A stretch of 64,000 nucleotides of DNA from Narthecium ossifragum. Its lineage: Eukaryota > Streptophyta > Magnoliopsida > Dioscoreales > Nartheciaceae. Numbering within the stretch: position 1 is the first letter of the stretch; each line of letters starts with the position of its first letter. A model generated the notes under the pieces. It had not been told where the DNA came from. It did no database searches and was given only the letters and a program-made list of their open reading frames with translations. Below, one piece after another: positions 33,601 through 47,166 of the stretch. Where the stretch lies: positions 4,171,115 through 4,235,114 of the forward strand of contig OY986972.1 of assembly GCA_963920575.1 (NCBI GenBank). Direction: 5' to 3'. The translations under genes and the position numbers were made by a program.

Positions 33601-33942
33601 ATGCATGCATCATTTCCACCATCCAAACACCTCAAAATCTCATTTTAAAAATAAAAATAAAAATAAAAATGAACATCAATAATGTTGGAGAACATGCATC
33701 CTGGATATAACCAAACATGTCCTGATCTTAGCCCCCTTGAAGCAAAGAAACAGCCATGATCTGGATTTCTTAGAAAGACCATATCTAGTTTAAGATCTAG
33801 ATTTATGGCACTTTTGATGATATAGGGCAAAGGAAAAGAAGACAATATTCAACAATTATTAATACACCATTTCCATGGTATCACCAGAAACTCATGAGAA
33901 TTGTAAGACAAGTGCAACAACAAGCGGCGGCGGCCGGCCGGA
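33601..33942. other. 3' flank of CCoAOMT gene
   Basis: AT-rich 3' UTR and flank with an aaaataaaaa run at 33644-33668. No other gene. Confidence 0.45.
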
Positions 33943-34787
<845 letters not shown>

Positions 34788-34846
34788 TTAGTGGTGTTGG
34801 TATTGGTTTGATTAGGTTTTTAGAGAGATGATGGTTTGGGGAGGTC

Positions 34847-34855
34847 TTTTATATA
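34847..34855 (-). promoter_or_regulatory. TATA box of CCoAOMT
   Basis: The minus strand reads TATATAAAA about 80-90 bp before the ATG at 34766, a normal spacing for a short-leader plant gene. A CT-rich tract (34976-35052 on the plus strand) lies further upstream. Confidence 0.6.
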
Positions 34856-35239
34856 TGTGAGGGAGGAGAGAGGATGTGGGTTTTGAGGGGGTTGGTGAAG
34901 CTTGGGAGATAGATGGGTTCTATGATCTCTCTGTCTCACCTACTACGCGTCTGATTGGGAGAAAGAGGACGAGTTTTCTCCACTCTCCACCCCACCCAAC
35001 CCCTCTCTCTCTCTCTCTCTATCTGGTCTCTCTCTATCTGGTCTCTCTCTATTTGGATTCTTAATTATTGGGTAAATTCATCACTTTCCATGAGTTATTG
35101 GAACAACTGCTGACTAAAATTCTTTTTTTTTTTTCCAAAGCCCATGTAATTTGGTTTTTTTTCCTATCATTACTATTCAAATTCAATTTAAATCCGTATT
35201 AGTAATATTTTTTTGATTTGAGAAGAATGATAGAACGGT

Positions 35240-35480
35240 AAGGATTTGCGTACATGGCCACGTAAGCTGCACATGCTCCTCGATCGGTAGATGTCGAATG
35301 CTAATCCATTGGTACTCGATGATGTTCTACCGATTGGATGACTCGATCAGTATACATCTACCGATCATATGATTCACACATTCAATCGGTAGATGTCTAT
35401 TGATTAGTTGATCTAACACTACCAATGGATTAGATGACGTGATTGGTAGATATCTACTGATTGAGGGCACCCGCTACTCA
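35240..35480. repeat. CGGTAGATGTC palindromic repeat array
   Basis: Units such as gatcggtagatgtc, ttctaccgattggatga and aatcggtagatgtc alternate in both orientations. The lead tgcgtacatggccacgt resembles gtgtacgtggccacgt of the 26656-27115 array, so both are members of one dispersed family. Confidence 0.55.
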
Positions 35481-36790
35481 TGTACCCCAATCAGGGACCA
35501 TGATAAAATGCATAGCCGAACAGGTGTGCATTCACCAGACTTCGACGTGGCCCATTCGTGGGTGGATTGGGCCGTGTGGTAAGCCACACCAGGAAATTAA
35601 TGTGGGTCCCACTAAAAAGATTTTCTAAGTATCACTTAAATGCAAATCTTTTGTCTATCAATGATTCAATAACTAACCAATTCAAGTGAATTTGAATTGG
35701 GTTTTGCATAGAAATAAGAGAGAAATAAGTTGCGTGGACCTTACTTATGTTGATGTGGCTTGCCAAGTCCATATGCCATTGGGTTGCCACGTCAAGTGGG
35801 CATCTATTAATAGCTCTTTTACTTTATATGTAATTCATCAACAGCTTGAGATTTACGAGTAATTGATGATTGTTTAACACTATTTAGTTCAAATGTTTAT
35901 GTTCCACTGGACTCATGAAAGATGGAGCACACATGTGAGATTAGTCCAAGAGAGTTTGAATATTTGCAGCACGTTTATGCCACTCTTCAACTGATTAGAT
36001 ATGTTTAGTAAGTAACAGTTGTTAGATGTTAGAAATATGTACATAGACTTTAGATGTGCTTGTTTTGTATGTATCCATCCAATCCATGATCTTACAAGGG
36101 TATCTACACAAGAAGACTTTTCGCTGAGGATATTTTAGCAAAAATAAGCATGCTCTTCTATTTCGACAAAAAATTCCAAACTTTGAACATTCTTTTGATT
36201 TGGACTGATTATGCCACATTATTAGCTCGTTCAAATCTTTGTACGAATTAAATCTATGAATTTTTCTTATAATTTTTTTTTTTTTTGGGTAGGAAACTGG
36301 TCCTTTTTATAGGAGCGTAAAACAATCATAATTAGCGACCATCTAATCATGTGTTGCTTTAGATTAGTTGATAGGTTAACAAAAAAAGTAGAAACCATCT
36401 TTGGCCACCTAAAAAGAAACCCACAACGACCCCCATTGGCCACAAACTTCCTCCAAGGACTAATGGAGTGATTCCACGTAGGAAAGAAGAGTTGGTGGGT
36501 TAGGTGAGTGGGTCCCACAATGATGGGTGCCCTAGTGGAGGGTAGAGGGTTGGTCGGACCTGGTCTGCGTCACCAACCAAATTTGGACTTTGATCCTAAC
36601 AACTATAAGACCCCCACACTTTTTCTTCTTTGTGTCTAACATTTTTGAAAAAACGTGCAAAATTTAGTAGGTTTACCTAAAAAACCAATCACGATCTTAG
36701 ATACAAAACTTTTGTTGATTTGGGTCTAAGGTTTTTGGTTTCGACCATCTATTCGACATGAAATTTCGAGTATGAATGGTTATTTAATCC
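35481..36790. other. Intergenic DNA upstream of the gap
   Basis: AT-rich sequence with no recognised gene. It ends at the run of unknown bases. Confidence 0.4.
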
Positions 36791-36990
36791 NNNNNNNNNN
36801 NNNNNNNNNNNNNNNNNNNNNNNNNNNNNNNNNNNNNNNNNNNNNNNNNNNNNNNNNNNNNNNNNNNNNNNNNNNNNNNNNNNNNNNNNNNNNNNNNNNN
36901 NNNNNNNNNNNNNNNNNNNNNNNNNNNNNNNNNNNNNNNNNNNNNNNNNNNNNNNNNNNNNNNNNNNNNNNNNNNNNNNNNNNNNNNNNN
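36791..36990. other. Assembly gap (200 N)
   Basis: Exactly 200 unknown bases, a conventional scaffold gap size, so the true distance is unknown. Confidence 0.97.
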
Positions 36991-38985
36991 AAGCTTTTAT
37001 GCATTATATGTTCTTCTTGATTTCTTTCTTGTTGTGTCCGAATTCTCTTATTGTTTCTTTCTTGATCCATTTTTTGAGGCCAATGATGAGCAGAAAAAAT
37101 ATTGCCTACATTTTTTGACCAACTTTCATGATAAGAATTGCATGCCTGAGGCCTTTGATTGGCTCGATTGTTGGAATGGTGTATTGTTGTTCTGTTAGAA
37201 TTACAGTAGGTCAGGTTGGAGGTTGGTCTAAGATGTATATTTTACATTCTAAGCTACTGTATTTCTTTTTGATTCTGTTATTTGGCATGTGTTTGAGAAG
37301 ATCCATGTGATAAACCAATCATGTACATGACCACTTGATCTTTTGCATGATGATTATCTGCTACTACCTCTCTCCTCAATGGGTTTTTTGCATATAGTGA
37401 TAAACCAATCATGCACTGAGCTCAATTGCAGCAGAGACAAACCCACATGTAGTAATTAAGCTATGAGCAGAATAAGTTTGTTTCTTTTCAATTAGTTGTA
37501 ATACTATCATGCCACTTGTTTGTAGGATCTTATAGCATGAGTTTAGAGTGTAGGGTGTAGCCTAACTAATAAAGCATTTATTAGTTTACTGCAAGTGTAT
37601 TGCTCAATTTCTGCATTAGCCTTCTATTTTCTCTATTCTTTTTGTTTTCTGCAGATCCAACCTTGAACTGCTTCTTATTAGAAGATCAAGAGTCCAGTAA
37701 CGTGAACTGTTTTGTAACATAGAAGAGTCACTGCCAAGGTTTCACTACCAAGATCAAGTCACTGCCAAGGTTTCACTGCTTCTCATCAATGGATCAAGAG
37801 TCCAGCAGCAATAGCTCATAGTTTGAGAACTGTTGGGGAGTTTTGTAACTTTTTTTCTTTTAGTTTGTTGTTACAGGTTGGAAACTTCCTTGTCCTTACA
37901 GCAACATGAACTGCATAAGAATTTTGTGTAATACTGTGTAATGCTTGCTGTGTATATGAATCACCAAGTTGAAATCTAACAAAAGAAAAAAAAAAAGAAA
38001 AAAGATTCAATGGGCATCATTAAGATGAGGAGTAACAACCAACATCTGGGTGACATAGTAGCTGACAAATGTCATTGTTTAGCCCTACAAAGAGAGCAGT
38101 TCTATTCACAACAACTCATATGATGTTGCAACCAAATTAAACAGCTCATCAAATCAGTTTGTTATCGTTCATATTAACGATATGAACATCATTCACACCA
38201 TACAAATTGATCAACCAATGAGACGATTCATCATTCACACCAGAAAAATAAGAAGCAAACTCTTATAGAAATCTCTCATTCATCATTAATTGACAACTGT
38301 ATATATGAGTACAAACTATGTAAGAACAACAGCGCACAGAGTTACAACTGTATATATGAGTACACCAGAAAGATACAAGAGTTACAACATCCCCACTGCG
38401 AATCACAAATCACTTTCAAGCAATTCAAGCTCAATTTGCCACTCGCATTGCCCGTATACATGATGCATTCAATTGAAATTGTTGTCGATTGCTCTCAGTT
38501 ATACAGATATTCAAATCTATGTGCTTAACAAGCTGAAGCAGTTGAAATACAATAAAAAAAAAATACAAAACTTGGCTTTAATTCACAAGAAGTGCAAGTA
38601 CATCAAGATCAATCTCTTACATATAATACAAACCCTGCCAATCTATCAGTTAAAATCCTGAGTACAAACTATATGTAAGAACAATAGTGCACAGAGCATT
38701 TAGCCAATATTTATCTCCATCTTTTGCAGTCCAATTACAACAAAAATGGCCTTCATCAAGAACGACATCTTCGAGGCATTTTTCTCCATCTTTTGCGGAA
38801 TGATCAATGTCTCAACCATCTTTTCTTCAAGATAGTTCATTCTATTGTTCGCCGTGACCATGTTAAGTAACTGGTGTGAATCTATCACATTCATTTCAAA
38901 GGAAAAACTAATATTATGCACCTGTTATATCAAATATGCAACAAAAAAGTTCCCTTCTCAGCATCAGAAGAACAGATAACCATAC
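36991..38985. other. Repeat-like non-coding region
   Basis: Contains short local repeats (tcactgccaaggtttcact twice around 37725-37780; atcaagagtccag twice; gttacaactgtatatatgagtacaa-type twice around 38290-38370). A minus-strand frame at 38921-38700 (HQLLNMVTANNRMNYLEEKM...) looks transposon-derived, but I cannot name it. The missing 3' exons of the aldo-keto reductase are not present here. Confidence 0.4.
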
Positions 38986-39687
38986 CTGCAAGTAGGAACA
39001 ATATCGTCTTCTACATCTCTTGTCCACAAGGACCACTCTAGCTGAATGGCAGTAATTGGATGAACAACATGTGCCCTCTTAATTGTTGAAGCAGAGGCCT
39101 CAGATAACCCCACATATTTAATCTTTCCTTCTTCCACTAGTTTCTTCAATTCTCCCATCTAAAATAACCAATTGTAATAAAATAGTTTTCTAGTAAAAAC
39201 TGGAAACTAAGACATAAAAGAATCAACCAAATGAAAGATGAATGAGCAGACATCACAAATATGATTATGCAACTAAGCCTCATCTATGGACCAACTAACA
39301 ACGAAATCTTTTATAACAAACCATTTTCAAACTAAACGAGATCCAAGTAATTTGTACTCAGGAGAAATAGCAATCTCTACAAACATTCCAAACACCCAAT
39401 CTCTGCAAATGGGTCACAAATCAACCACATAAACTAATTGCAAACATCAAAGCCCCCTATAAGTTCCCTTGTACTAATTATTCCACGCTTCACGAATTCT
39501 TGCAGAGTCTTTTTGCCCAAGATCACATAAAAGTTGAAAACTTTGCACTTAACTTGCATAGGAGGGAAAAAAAAAGGCTCACCGTGATTTCGATGGGGAC
39601 GGAGGTGTCGATGCGGTACTGGTAGTAGAGGTCGATGTAGTCGATGCCGAGCCTCTTCAAGCTGGCCTCACAAGCGGCCCTCACGTA
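38986..39687 (-). pseudogene. Aldo-keto reductase fragment (two internal exons)
   Basis: Exon 39687-39583 encodes [23 protein letters not shown] then [11 protein letters not shown]. Exon 39158-38986 encodes [20 protein letters not shown] then [36 protein letters not shown]. These are consecutive internal exons of the plant NADPH-dependent aldo-keto reductase family (auxin-induced PCNT115/perakine-reductase type). YYQYR replaces the usual YYQHR. The first exon, with the cofactor barrel start and catalytic Asp/Tyr, and all 3' exons are missing. Upstream the frame runs into a GC-rich minisatellite. A truncated gene copy, although the two exons remain open. Confidence 0.82.
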
Positions 39688-39689
39688 GG

Positions 39690-39960
39690 AGCTGCGACTT
39701 GGAGATCTGGTGGGACGGCGATCTGGCAACGGGCGATGGCGAAGCTTGGAGTAGCTGAGAGCTGGAGTGGAAGGTCGAGGGTGGCGCGGCACTCGAGGCT
39801 CGAGGGGGAGGGGCGATGGAGATCGGTGATGGTGAAGAAGGGGAGATCGACGGCGCTCGAGGGCGGTAGTGGCGAAGCTTGGAGAAGCTGGAGTGGAAGC
39901 TCGAGGGAGGTAGAGGGCGCTCAAGGGCGGTAGTGGCGAGACCGTCGGCGGGGCAGAGAT
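39690..39960. repeat. GC-rich minisatellite
   Basis: Blocks of about 125 bp recur: ggcgaagcttggagtagctgag...gtggaaggtcgaggg near 39738, and gcgaagcttggagaagctggagtggaagctcgaggg near 39870. Shorter units ctcgagggcggtagtggcga also repeat. It directly abuts the aldo-keto reductase fragment. Confidence 0.6.
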
Positions 39961-40102
39961 GTAGAGGCAGAAACTGAGGGAGGTAGGGCGATGGACCTCG
40001 GTGGACTTATATTCGATCCTGACCGTCCGATGGGATCCGACGGTCAGGATCGTGGTTCGGTATGTAACACTTACCGAACTGGTTCGCCACCGAAAATTTC
40101 CC

Positions 40103-40138
<36 letters not shown>
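40103..40138. repeat. (TA)n(TG)n microsatellite
   Basis: A pure TA run changes to a TG run, 36 bp in all. Confidence 0.95.
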
Positions 40139-42076
40139 AACACAATAAAGTTACACGCATATATATATATATTAATGTTCATATAACTTTATTGAATATA
40201 TATGTGTCATAATATAATGACTTTATTAAGATTAGAATAATATTCTGTTGCTCAAAAATTGTAACCAAGATGGATACGTGGTCGCGAGACATTTGATGTG
40301 TGTCAATCGTAGCGTAAAGTTATCAGAAGGGCGTGTGGATTTAGCTGTGACTCAATTAACAGTACTTTTTGAGTGAGCACTTAAGTCTAAATGCAAATGA
40401 TTTTTTAGGTTTTTTAATGATTAGATTACTCTTAGATCGACTATACGATTCCTAAAAATGATTATGCTACTCCTAAAATTGATGCTACGCCTAGAAGTAA
40501 TTGGAACTACTCCTAAGGATGATGATGCTACCCCTCGAGTCAAGAGAAAGCAAGAACATGAATAAAAACAATAGATTAACTACTTATTTCCACTGAAATA
40601 GCAAATGATCTGATTACAGCTTTGATGAAAGTTTCTAAGACTACAAACTAGAACTGTATTACAGTAGCTAGTCTTTCTCCCTCTGTCTTCAAAGCTTTTA
40701 TATTCATCGCCGCCTCCTCACATGACTAGTCGATGTCCGTCTCCTATGACTAACAACCCATGACCTTTCATAATCTTCATCGTGGATCGGATCTCGTTGA
40801 CGTCTTGACACGTGGCCAATTCAAGATAACTGTTCAGTCAATCTTTGGTTCCATTTCCTACACTTCCGCTTTTGAGGAGTGGTTAGGTAGATCGTGGGGA
40901 TGTGGCCCACGTGTCACAATGATAATATATCGACTTCGAGATTGCACAACTTCAGTATTTAGGACTTCATATAGTGCCTTGACCTCGAGGTTGTTGAGTG
41001 CTTCGACCTCAAGATTATTTGGTGTCGGGATTGGTTTCATGTTGGTGATCCGACCTCAAGGTCATCTGGCTGTGAGAACAATATCCACTTGGAGTGCCTT
41101 GCCCTCGGGGTTGCTTAGCCAGGATTTAGAAAACTTTGAGTATCATACTATTGGATTGCATCGTAATAAATGTGTAGGCGACGTGATGATGGTGTTTGAA
41201 CATAGGCACCAAGTAGCATTAAATGTGCGTCTCATCCCATTGGCCGACACTTCTTTTCTCGCGTGTTCTTATACGTGATGGTTCCACTAACCTCATTGTT
41301 GATTCGTCCACCTTTTGTGTCCGTATGATGTTGTTGGCGTTATATTTATAACCCATTAGATGAATGGCACACGTTCGAATTAACGGTAGTTGATCGCTTG
41401 AGATGATGGGTATACGCCAGCCGTCGTTTGAGTATTTTCCTCAGTAACATGTTCACATAACTTCATTGAATATATTTTAATATGTTCACGGGGTGTATTG
41501 GAGATGCACCACAGATGGGTGCATTGCGTGAAATACATCTTTTTTAATATATATTTTTAGTCGTTTCATACGATTCACGACTTTACATTAAAAATACATC
41601 ACACGATGCATACATTAATTTATGCATGGAGAACCAAACACATGATCACCGTGAAAGGTGCATCCTGCGGCGCGATGCATACTGATTTATCCCAACCAAA
41701 TGCACCATAAAAAGCGCGCATAAAGCTAATTAGTGAGGTGTCCACGAATGTGTATCGATATCAACTATCAACTATTATATCATATAGTCTACGTTATCTA
41801 TTTATATTTATCTATCGTACAAGGGAGTGCCTTGTATCATATGGTCAAAAATTGTTTAGAAAGTTTATGTCTTTTACATCTAAACGGCGGAGGGAAGGGG
41901 GTTAATTAGTGGGGTGGGCTGTTAGTAGCGAGAGAGAAAGATACATGGATAGAATGAGAAAAGTAGTGGTAAGTTACCGTGACATTTGGCATAGATATCT
42001 TTATATTTAGGGAGATTTGTCAAATGATTTTTTATTAGAGACTAATTTGTCATTTGGTTCCTTATAATAGATTTAA
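40139..42076. other. Probable LTR-derived intergenic DNA with an unassigned frame at 40760-41278 (+)
   Basis: The open frame of 172 codons at 40760-41278 has no recognised domain. Its DNA holds repeated ttcgacctc(g/a)aggtt units around 40930-41110, typical of LTR or leader sequence rather than a gene. Around 41470-41710, gtgcat/atgcac inverted stretches suggest a further MITE. Confidence 0.35.
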
Positions 42077-42407
42077 GGGGGCGTTTGGTTGCTTGCATAA
42101 GCTAATGTAGTGCATTGTATTTGCTAAATAATGTATTGCATTGCATCTGCTAAAGCAATGTATTGCATTGCATCTGCTAATGCAATGTATTGCGTTGCAT
42201 TAGCAAAAACAGCCATTTTGACTGCATTTGCTAATGCAGCATTTGAGGCCTTTCTTGCATTAACTGATGTATGTATCAGCTAATGCGATGGCCAACCAAA
42301 CACCCTTTTGTATTAGCTAATGCAATGGCCAACCAAACACTGGTATAGATCAAAATGCTGCATTAGTTCATATATGCATCAGCTAATACAAGCAACCAAA
42401 CGCCCCC
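42077..42407. mobile_element. PIF/Harbinger-like MITE with atgcaatgtattgc subrepeats
   Basis: TAA target duplications at 42074-42076 and 42408-42410. The perfect inverted ends are gggggcgtttggttgcttg and caagcaaccaaacgccccc. Inside, gcattgcatctgctaatgca units repeat several times. No coding capacity. Confidence 0.9.
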
Positions 42408-43139
42408 TAAGTGTTTTAGTATCACTATAGAGGATTGAAAACTATAATACCATTATATATATTTTTGTATATATCAGCCCTCCCACCCCCGTCCCTCGTC
42501 CCCTGTACCATGTCCAAATGAGACTAAATGACAATTATCACTAATATTTAAGGATAGAGGGGGTTTGTTAGTGGGTGAGAAGGAGAGGGAGAGGAGGTAG
42601 TGATCGGTTATAAGGGGCCCACTAGTCATTTATAAGCAATGGAAGACTTTTTTTTCAAGGATTTGTTGATCTGAATAGCCCCGCAGACTCTTTCAAGCTT
42701 TTATGTGAGTAGATTAGAGTAGGTAAGTAGGTTGACCAATGGCCAAGTTCTTCAATGGCATTTCTTGGTCAAATGCGGCGGTTAATAGTAGTATGATTTG
42801 TCCATTGCAGGTTATGTAGTACACGGATGCGAGCAAATTCAAGGTCTAATATGTGCGGCTAGGCACAGATCTGTCAACTAATAGTAGAAAAGATACATAG
42901 GGCATTTGCACTCTTGAGCCAAGATAATAGGATCAATTAATTACAAGAAGAAAAAAAAACACCGACTGATCAATGAGAAGTCCAGACCCAAAAACCAACG
43001 ATTAAAGAAAGCACACGAAACTTTTATGTGGAGTACACATTTAATCAAAGAATAGAAAAGGCAGGATTTAAAAAATGAGGGATTTGTCAAATGATAATTT
43101 AAAAGTAACTTAATTGTCATTTGGTATCCTATATAAGAC
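42408..43139. other. Intergenic DNA
   Basis: No gene recognised; AT-rich with a few CT/GA-rich tracts. Confidence 0.4.
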
Positions 43140-44470
43140 CTTATAAGTGTTTTACTACCATCATAAGGGAAAAAAGATAACAATAAGTACCCCTATCGTC
43201 GCCGATCGTGGCCCGATCTCGCCGTCCGAAGTCGATCGCGATCCGAGCGCGTTGCAGTCCGATCGCGATCCAAGCTCGTGTCCGACGTCGATCTCCCCTT
43301 CCGTCGTCGTCGTCCCATCCCGTCACAAATCGTCTTTTTGAAGCTCGTCGTCCGTCCGTCGTCCCAATCTCACTGCCAATCCCAAGGCCGTTTCCGATCC
43401 CGATCCATATGCCGATCCCGTTCTGCCCGTCACCAAGCCTGATCCCTCTCCTGAGCTCGCCAGAGACCAAGCACGTCGGCGATCCTGATCCATCCCGTCC
43501 GTCACGGATCCCGTCACTGATCCAGCTGCCAATCCCGATCCAGTCGTTGGTCCAAAGCTCCCCATCACAGATCTAGCCGTCGATCCAGAGCTCCCCATCA
43601 CTGATCTAGTCGCCAATCCATACTACAAAAAAAATGGAAAGTAGCTTAAAAAAAACTGAAAAGTAACCACCAATCAAATGAAATTTAAGTACTAAATAAA
43701 TGATAATCACTACCAGTTAAAATGAAAAGTAACTACCATATACATATGAAAGTAACTTCCATTTACTACAAAGTAACTAACAACACACTAGAATGTAACT
43801 AGCAATGAAATGGAAAGTAATTACCAAACATCTCGTAGTAAATCCGAATTCAAGTGGAAACCATTTACATTTGTTGGTTGTTACTTTCCTTTCACATCAT
43901 ATGGAAATTATACTATCTATGCATAATAGCATGGTAGTTACTTTCCACATTTTTCGAATGCATATTCATTTGTGATAGTTACTTTTCCTGGTGGTTTCTT
44001 TCCATTTATTTGGTGGTCACCTTACAAAGAATTTAATGGCGGTTACTTTCCATTAGTGATCACTATCCATTTTATTCTTGGTTTGAACATATGGTAGATA
44101 TTTTTTAATTTTTGCACCTATCAAGTCGATTTCCAAAAAAAAAAGTGGAAAATAATCTACCCGGTGGTTACTTTCTGCCTTTTATGGTGGTTACTTTCTA
44201 CCTTTTTATTTTGATTTTTTCTCTCTCTCCATCAATTTGTGTGTAAATTTTAATCGAAAATCATGCAATTTTATTGTATACAGTAATGAAAAGAAGTCAA
44301 ATAAAATGAAAAGTAACTACAAAGTAAGATGAAAAGCAACTATCAAATAAAATAGAGTGGCCAGGTATGTAGAAGGGTGTTTTGGTAATAAAAATTTGGG
44401 GAAGATGAGCCGGCGCTGGGAAGGGGAGAGAGAGAGAGGGATAGAAGGGTGTTTTGGTAATAAAAATTTT
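43140..44470. repeat. Repeat block: GATCC-rich segment plus AAGTAACTACCA array
   Basis: 43200-43610 is rich in ccgatc/gatcca words and open in several frames only because of composition. From 43636 to about 43860 the word gaaagtaac(t)accaa recurs about ten times. From about 43870 to 44200 its reverse complement, ggt(t/a)gttactttcc, recurs, so the two halves are inverted and could pair. A 27-bp direct repeat, agaagggtgttttggtaata plus aaaattt, is at 44371-44397 and 44443-44469. Confidence 0.6.
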
Positions 44471-44567
44471 ACAGCCGTAAAAAAAGAAACTAAATGTAAC
44501 TTCTATTAAGACTACGTCACACCCGAAGAGTCAACAATTATTCATTAAAATAAAATCGGTCCACTTA

Positions 44568-44795
44568 GAGCATGTTTGGCTTTATACCGAGCGGTACCCG
44601 TAGGTATCCGCTCGGAATGGCGTCCGCTCGTTCCGAGCGGACGCCGTTCACGGAATCCGCCAGCGAGCGGATTCCGTGTTTTTGGAATCCGACCGTTTAC
44701 CAAACGGTCGGATGAGGCGGGAGCGAATCCGCTCATTCTCGGATTCACCGGGATACAGCGGATTCGCTCGGATCCGTCCTCTGCCAAACATGCCC
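44568..44795. mobile_element. PIF/Harbinger-like MITE
   Basis: TTA target duplications at 44565-44567 and 44796-44798. Inverted ends are gagcatgtttggc and gccaaacatgccc. The interior is full of cgctcggat/atccgctcg palindromes (gagcgg and ccgctc). Confidence 0.82.
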
Positions 44796-44798
44796 TTA

Positions 44799-45310
44799 GC
44801 CATGCCCATCCACGGTAGGACATCCGAGTAGCACTGAGGATCTTTTTTTTAACTGAGCTTTTAACTCTAGCTTAGAGTAGGGTGGGCAATGTCCTTACCA
44901 TCTTACAAGCCCAAACAAAGTCCTGAAGAGGATTCGAAATCCAGACCAACTTACACAATAGTCAATAGGTTCGTTAGTTCGTAACTGAGTAGGTACAGTT
45001 AAGCCAGCACGGTTGACTGAAAAGAAACATCAGACATGAATATAATCGCAAGATTCTAGCTTCGCATACATATCAAACGGCCCCCTATATCGTTGTGTGG
45101 TAGAAACATGCATGCTTCTGTCTCTTCACACCGAGACCGAGGCCTAACCAAATTGGTGGGCCTGCCCTGTCAGGCCCAAACTATTTGGGTCAAGCCGAGC
45201 CCGGAAGGCATACCTGGGACGACTCAAAATGCAATACTGGTCGGATTGGGCAGCTGAGTAGCTGAGTGCCCAACCTAACCCAGGCAAATTTAAGCCCAGC
45301 TTATTAGCCA
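44799..45310. other. Intergenic DNA
   Basis: No gene recognised. A region around 45140-45300 rich in gggcc/ggccc words resembles decayed transposon ends. Confidence 0.35.
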
Positions 45311-45513
45311 ATGTTTGGTATAGGGTTAATGGGGGTTATCCCTGCTTAACCCCATTCTTATCTCCAAATACCAAATATCATCATTACTATTTTATCCTCA
45401 TTCCACCTATCACCACCACTCTATTTTTTCCTATCCTCATTTCTTAACTCCACTTTTTCTAATCATATTCCCCCATAACCCTATTTTTTCTAACGCCATA
45501 TCAAACGGGCTTT
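45311..45513. mobile_element. MITE-like element, same family as 49399-49593, inverted
   Basis: The left end atgtttggtatagggttaat and right end catatcaaacgggctttg mirror the ends of 49399-49593. The interior ggttatccctgcttaacccc and the pyrimidine-rich half also match in reverse. Confidence 0.65.
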
Positions 45514-46956
45514 GTGTCAGGAGGGGCCTTGTGTCAGGTCGATCCAGCTTGAAGGAGTTGAAGGTACTTTTAGAAATTTATAAAAACCACTAAAATAAAA
45601 AGGTTAGGCTTATTTAGGATTACGCTAAACTAGGAGATAGAATATTTCTATTCTATTTACTGTGTATGCAGCAGTATCCACTTCAAAAAAGATTTTTGTT
45701 AGTTCTAGTTTTAAATATGAAAATAAATAGACAATCATCAAGGGGGCTGGAGACCATTTTCTGATGGGAATAAATAGTTTTATATCGGTGTTGAGTTGTT
45801 TCAAGTAAACACTAATTCTTATTGGGCCCATGGGCTTTTTTCAAACTATTGATGGGTGGGCCGGTTTAGGTTTTCAATCCCAGACACATTTATAACCCTA
45901 TGCAGAATGTAGTGCTACTGTTTTAGTAATAAACTTATGATTAATACTAAAATTACAAAAATCATGAAAATTCGAATTGTAGACCAGGTGGATACAAATA
46001 AGTACCCACTGCCCATTTAATTTTTGTCAGTAACAAGGATATTGGGCATGGTTAACTCTCTCATGCTCAGCTTAATTGGCAGTTTTTAAACATTTTCATA
46101 GTCTTAACACCATTCTCCTCCCCATTCACAGAAGCCAATTAAGGATAAACAACCACAACTGAGGAAAAAGAATAATAAAGTAAAAAAATTGAGCCAAAAA
46201 AAAAGCCCATGTCCATAAATCTAAAAATCAAAATAGCATCAATACACAATAACCTTGAAAGTTTAAAGAGTCTAAAAAGGCACTCTTCTTTCCTTCGCTT
46301 AATTAAAATAGTTGAAAATGGAAAAAGAAACACCTATTTGCTAATTTATTGTCAGCAATAGGCATATTATTGGTGACAATTTATATAGTTGGCATCAAAC
46401 TGAATATATAATTGCTCAAATTTGTCAAATTTTAATCTACTTCAATAAAATTAATTTATCAGCTGCAAATTAAGCTAGATCTTTCAACAATTATCAACAT
46501 AAAGACCAAAATTAACCACATCTAATGGTAGCTAGGTATACACCTAATACAACAATTATAAGAAGATTAATGTAAGTCTTATCTGAGCTTCTCAATTAAT
46601 TAGTAGCTAGATATTATACCTAATCCCTTTCTATTTCTTGAACCCTAATTACCCCTGATTCTTTTTGAACAACAATTCCTTAATTAAGATGCAAATCTCA
46701 CAGATTCTTACCAATATTTATTTCTATTATTTCAACAGTACCTCTTCATATAAAAGTATTCCTTGGTCATGATTGAAAAAATCTCATCTAAGACACAACC
46801 AGATATATTTCTCTTAAAATCTCACCTCAAAAATCAGAAACCTTCTGCATGATATAAAACAAACAGTCTATCTATATTCTATAGTAGCACCCAATCTTAG
46901 AGAGAGAAACCACCTTGAGGCCAATCTACACACTTTATCAATCACAAAGAGAATGA

Positions 46957-46990
<34 letters not shown>

Positions 46991-47166
46991 CATAGATATA
47001 TATGTATACTAGCACCCACTCTTAGAGAGAGAAACCAGCTTTAGATCAATCTACACAATAGCTAATTAACGTATTCATAGTCCATCACAAAGAGGAGAAA
47101 AAGATCTGGAGAAGAGAGAGAAAGAGAGAGATCCATATATATATATATATAAAAGCTTAATTTTTA
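45514..47166. other. AT-rich intergenic DNA and 3' flank of DUF3511 gene
   Basis: No gene found. GA microsatellites at 46956-46988 and 47110-47130. The block agcacccactcttagagagagaaaccagct recurs: 46887-46915 and 47010-47040 are near copies, showing a local duplication in the 3' UTR region. Confidence 0.45.

Noticed and set aside
43208..43616. Plus and minus ORFs with PIP/GIG repeats
   Set aside because: Low-complexity ccgatcc repeats open both strands.
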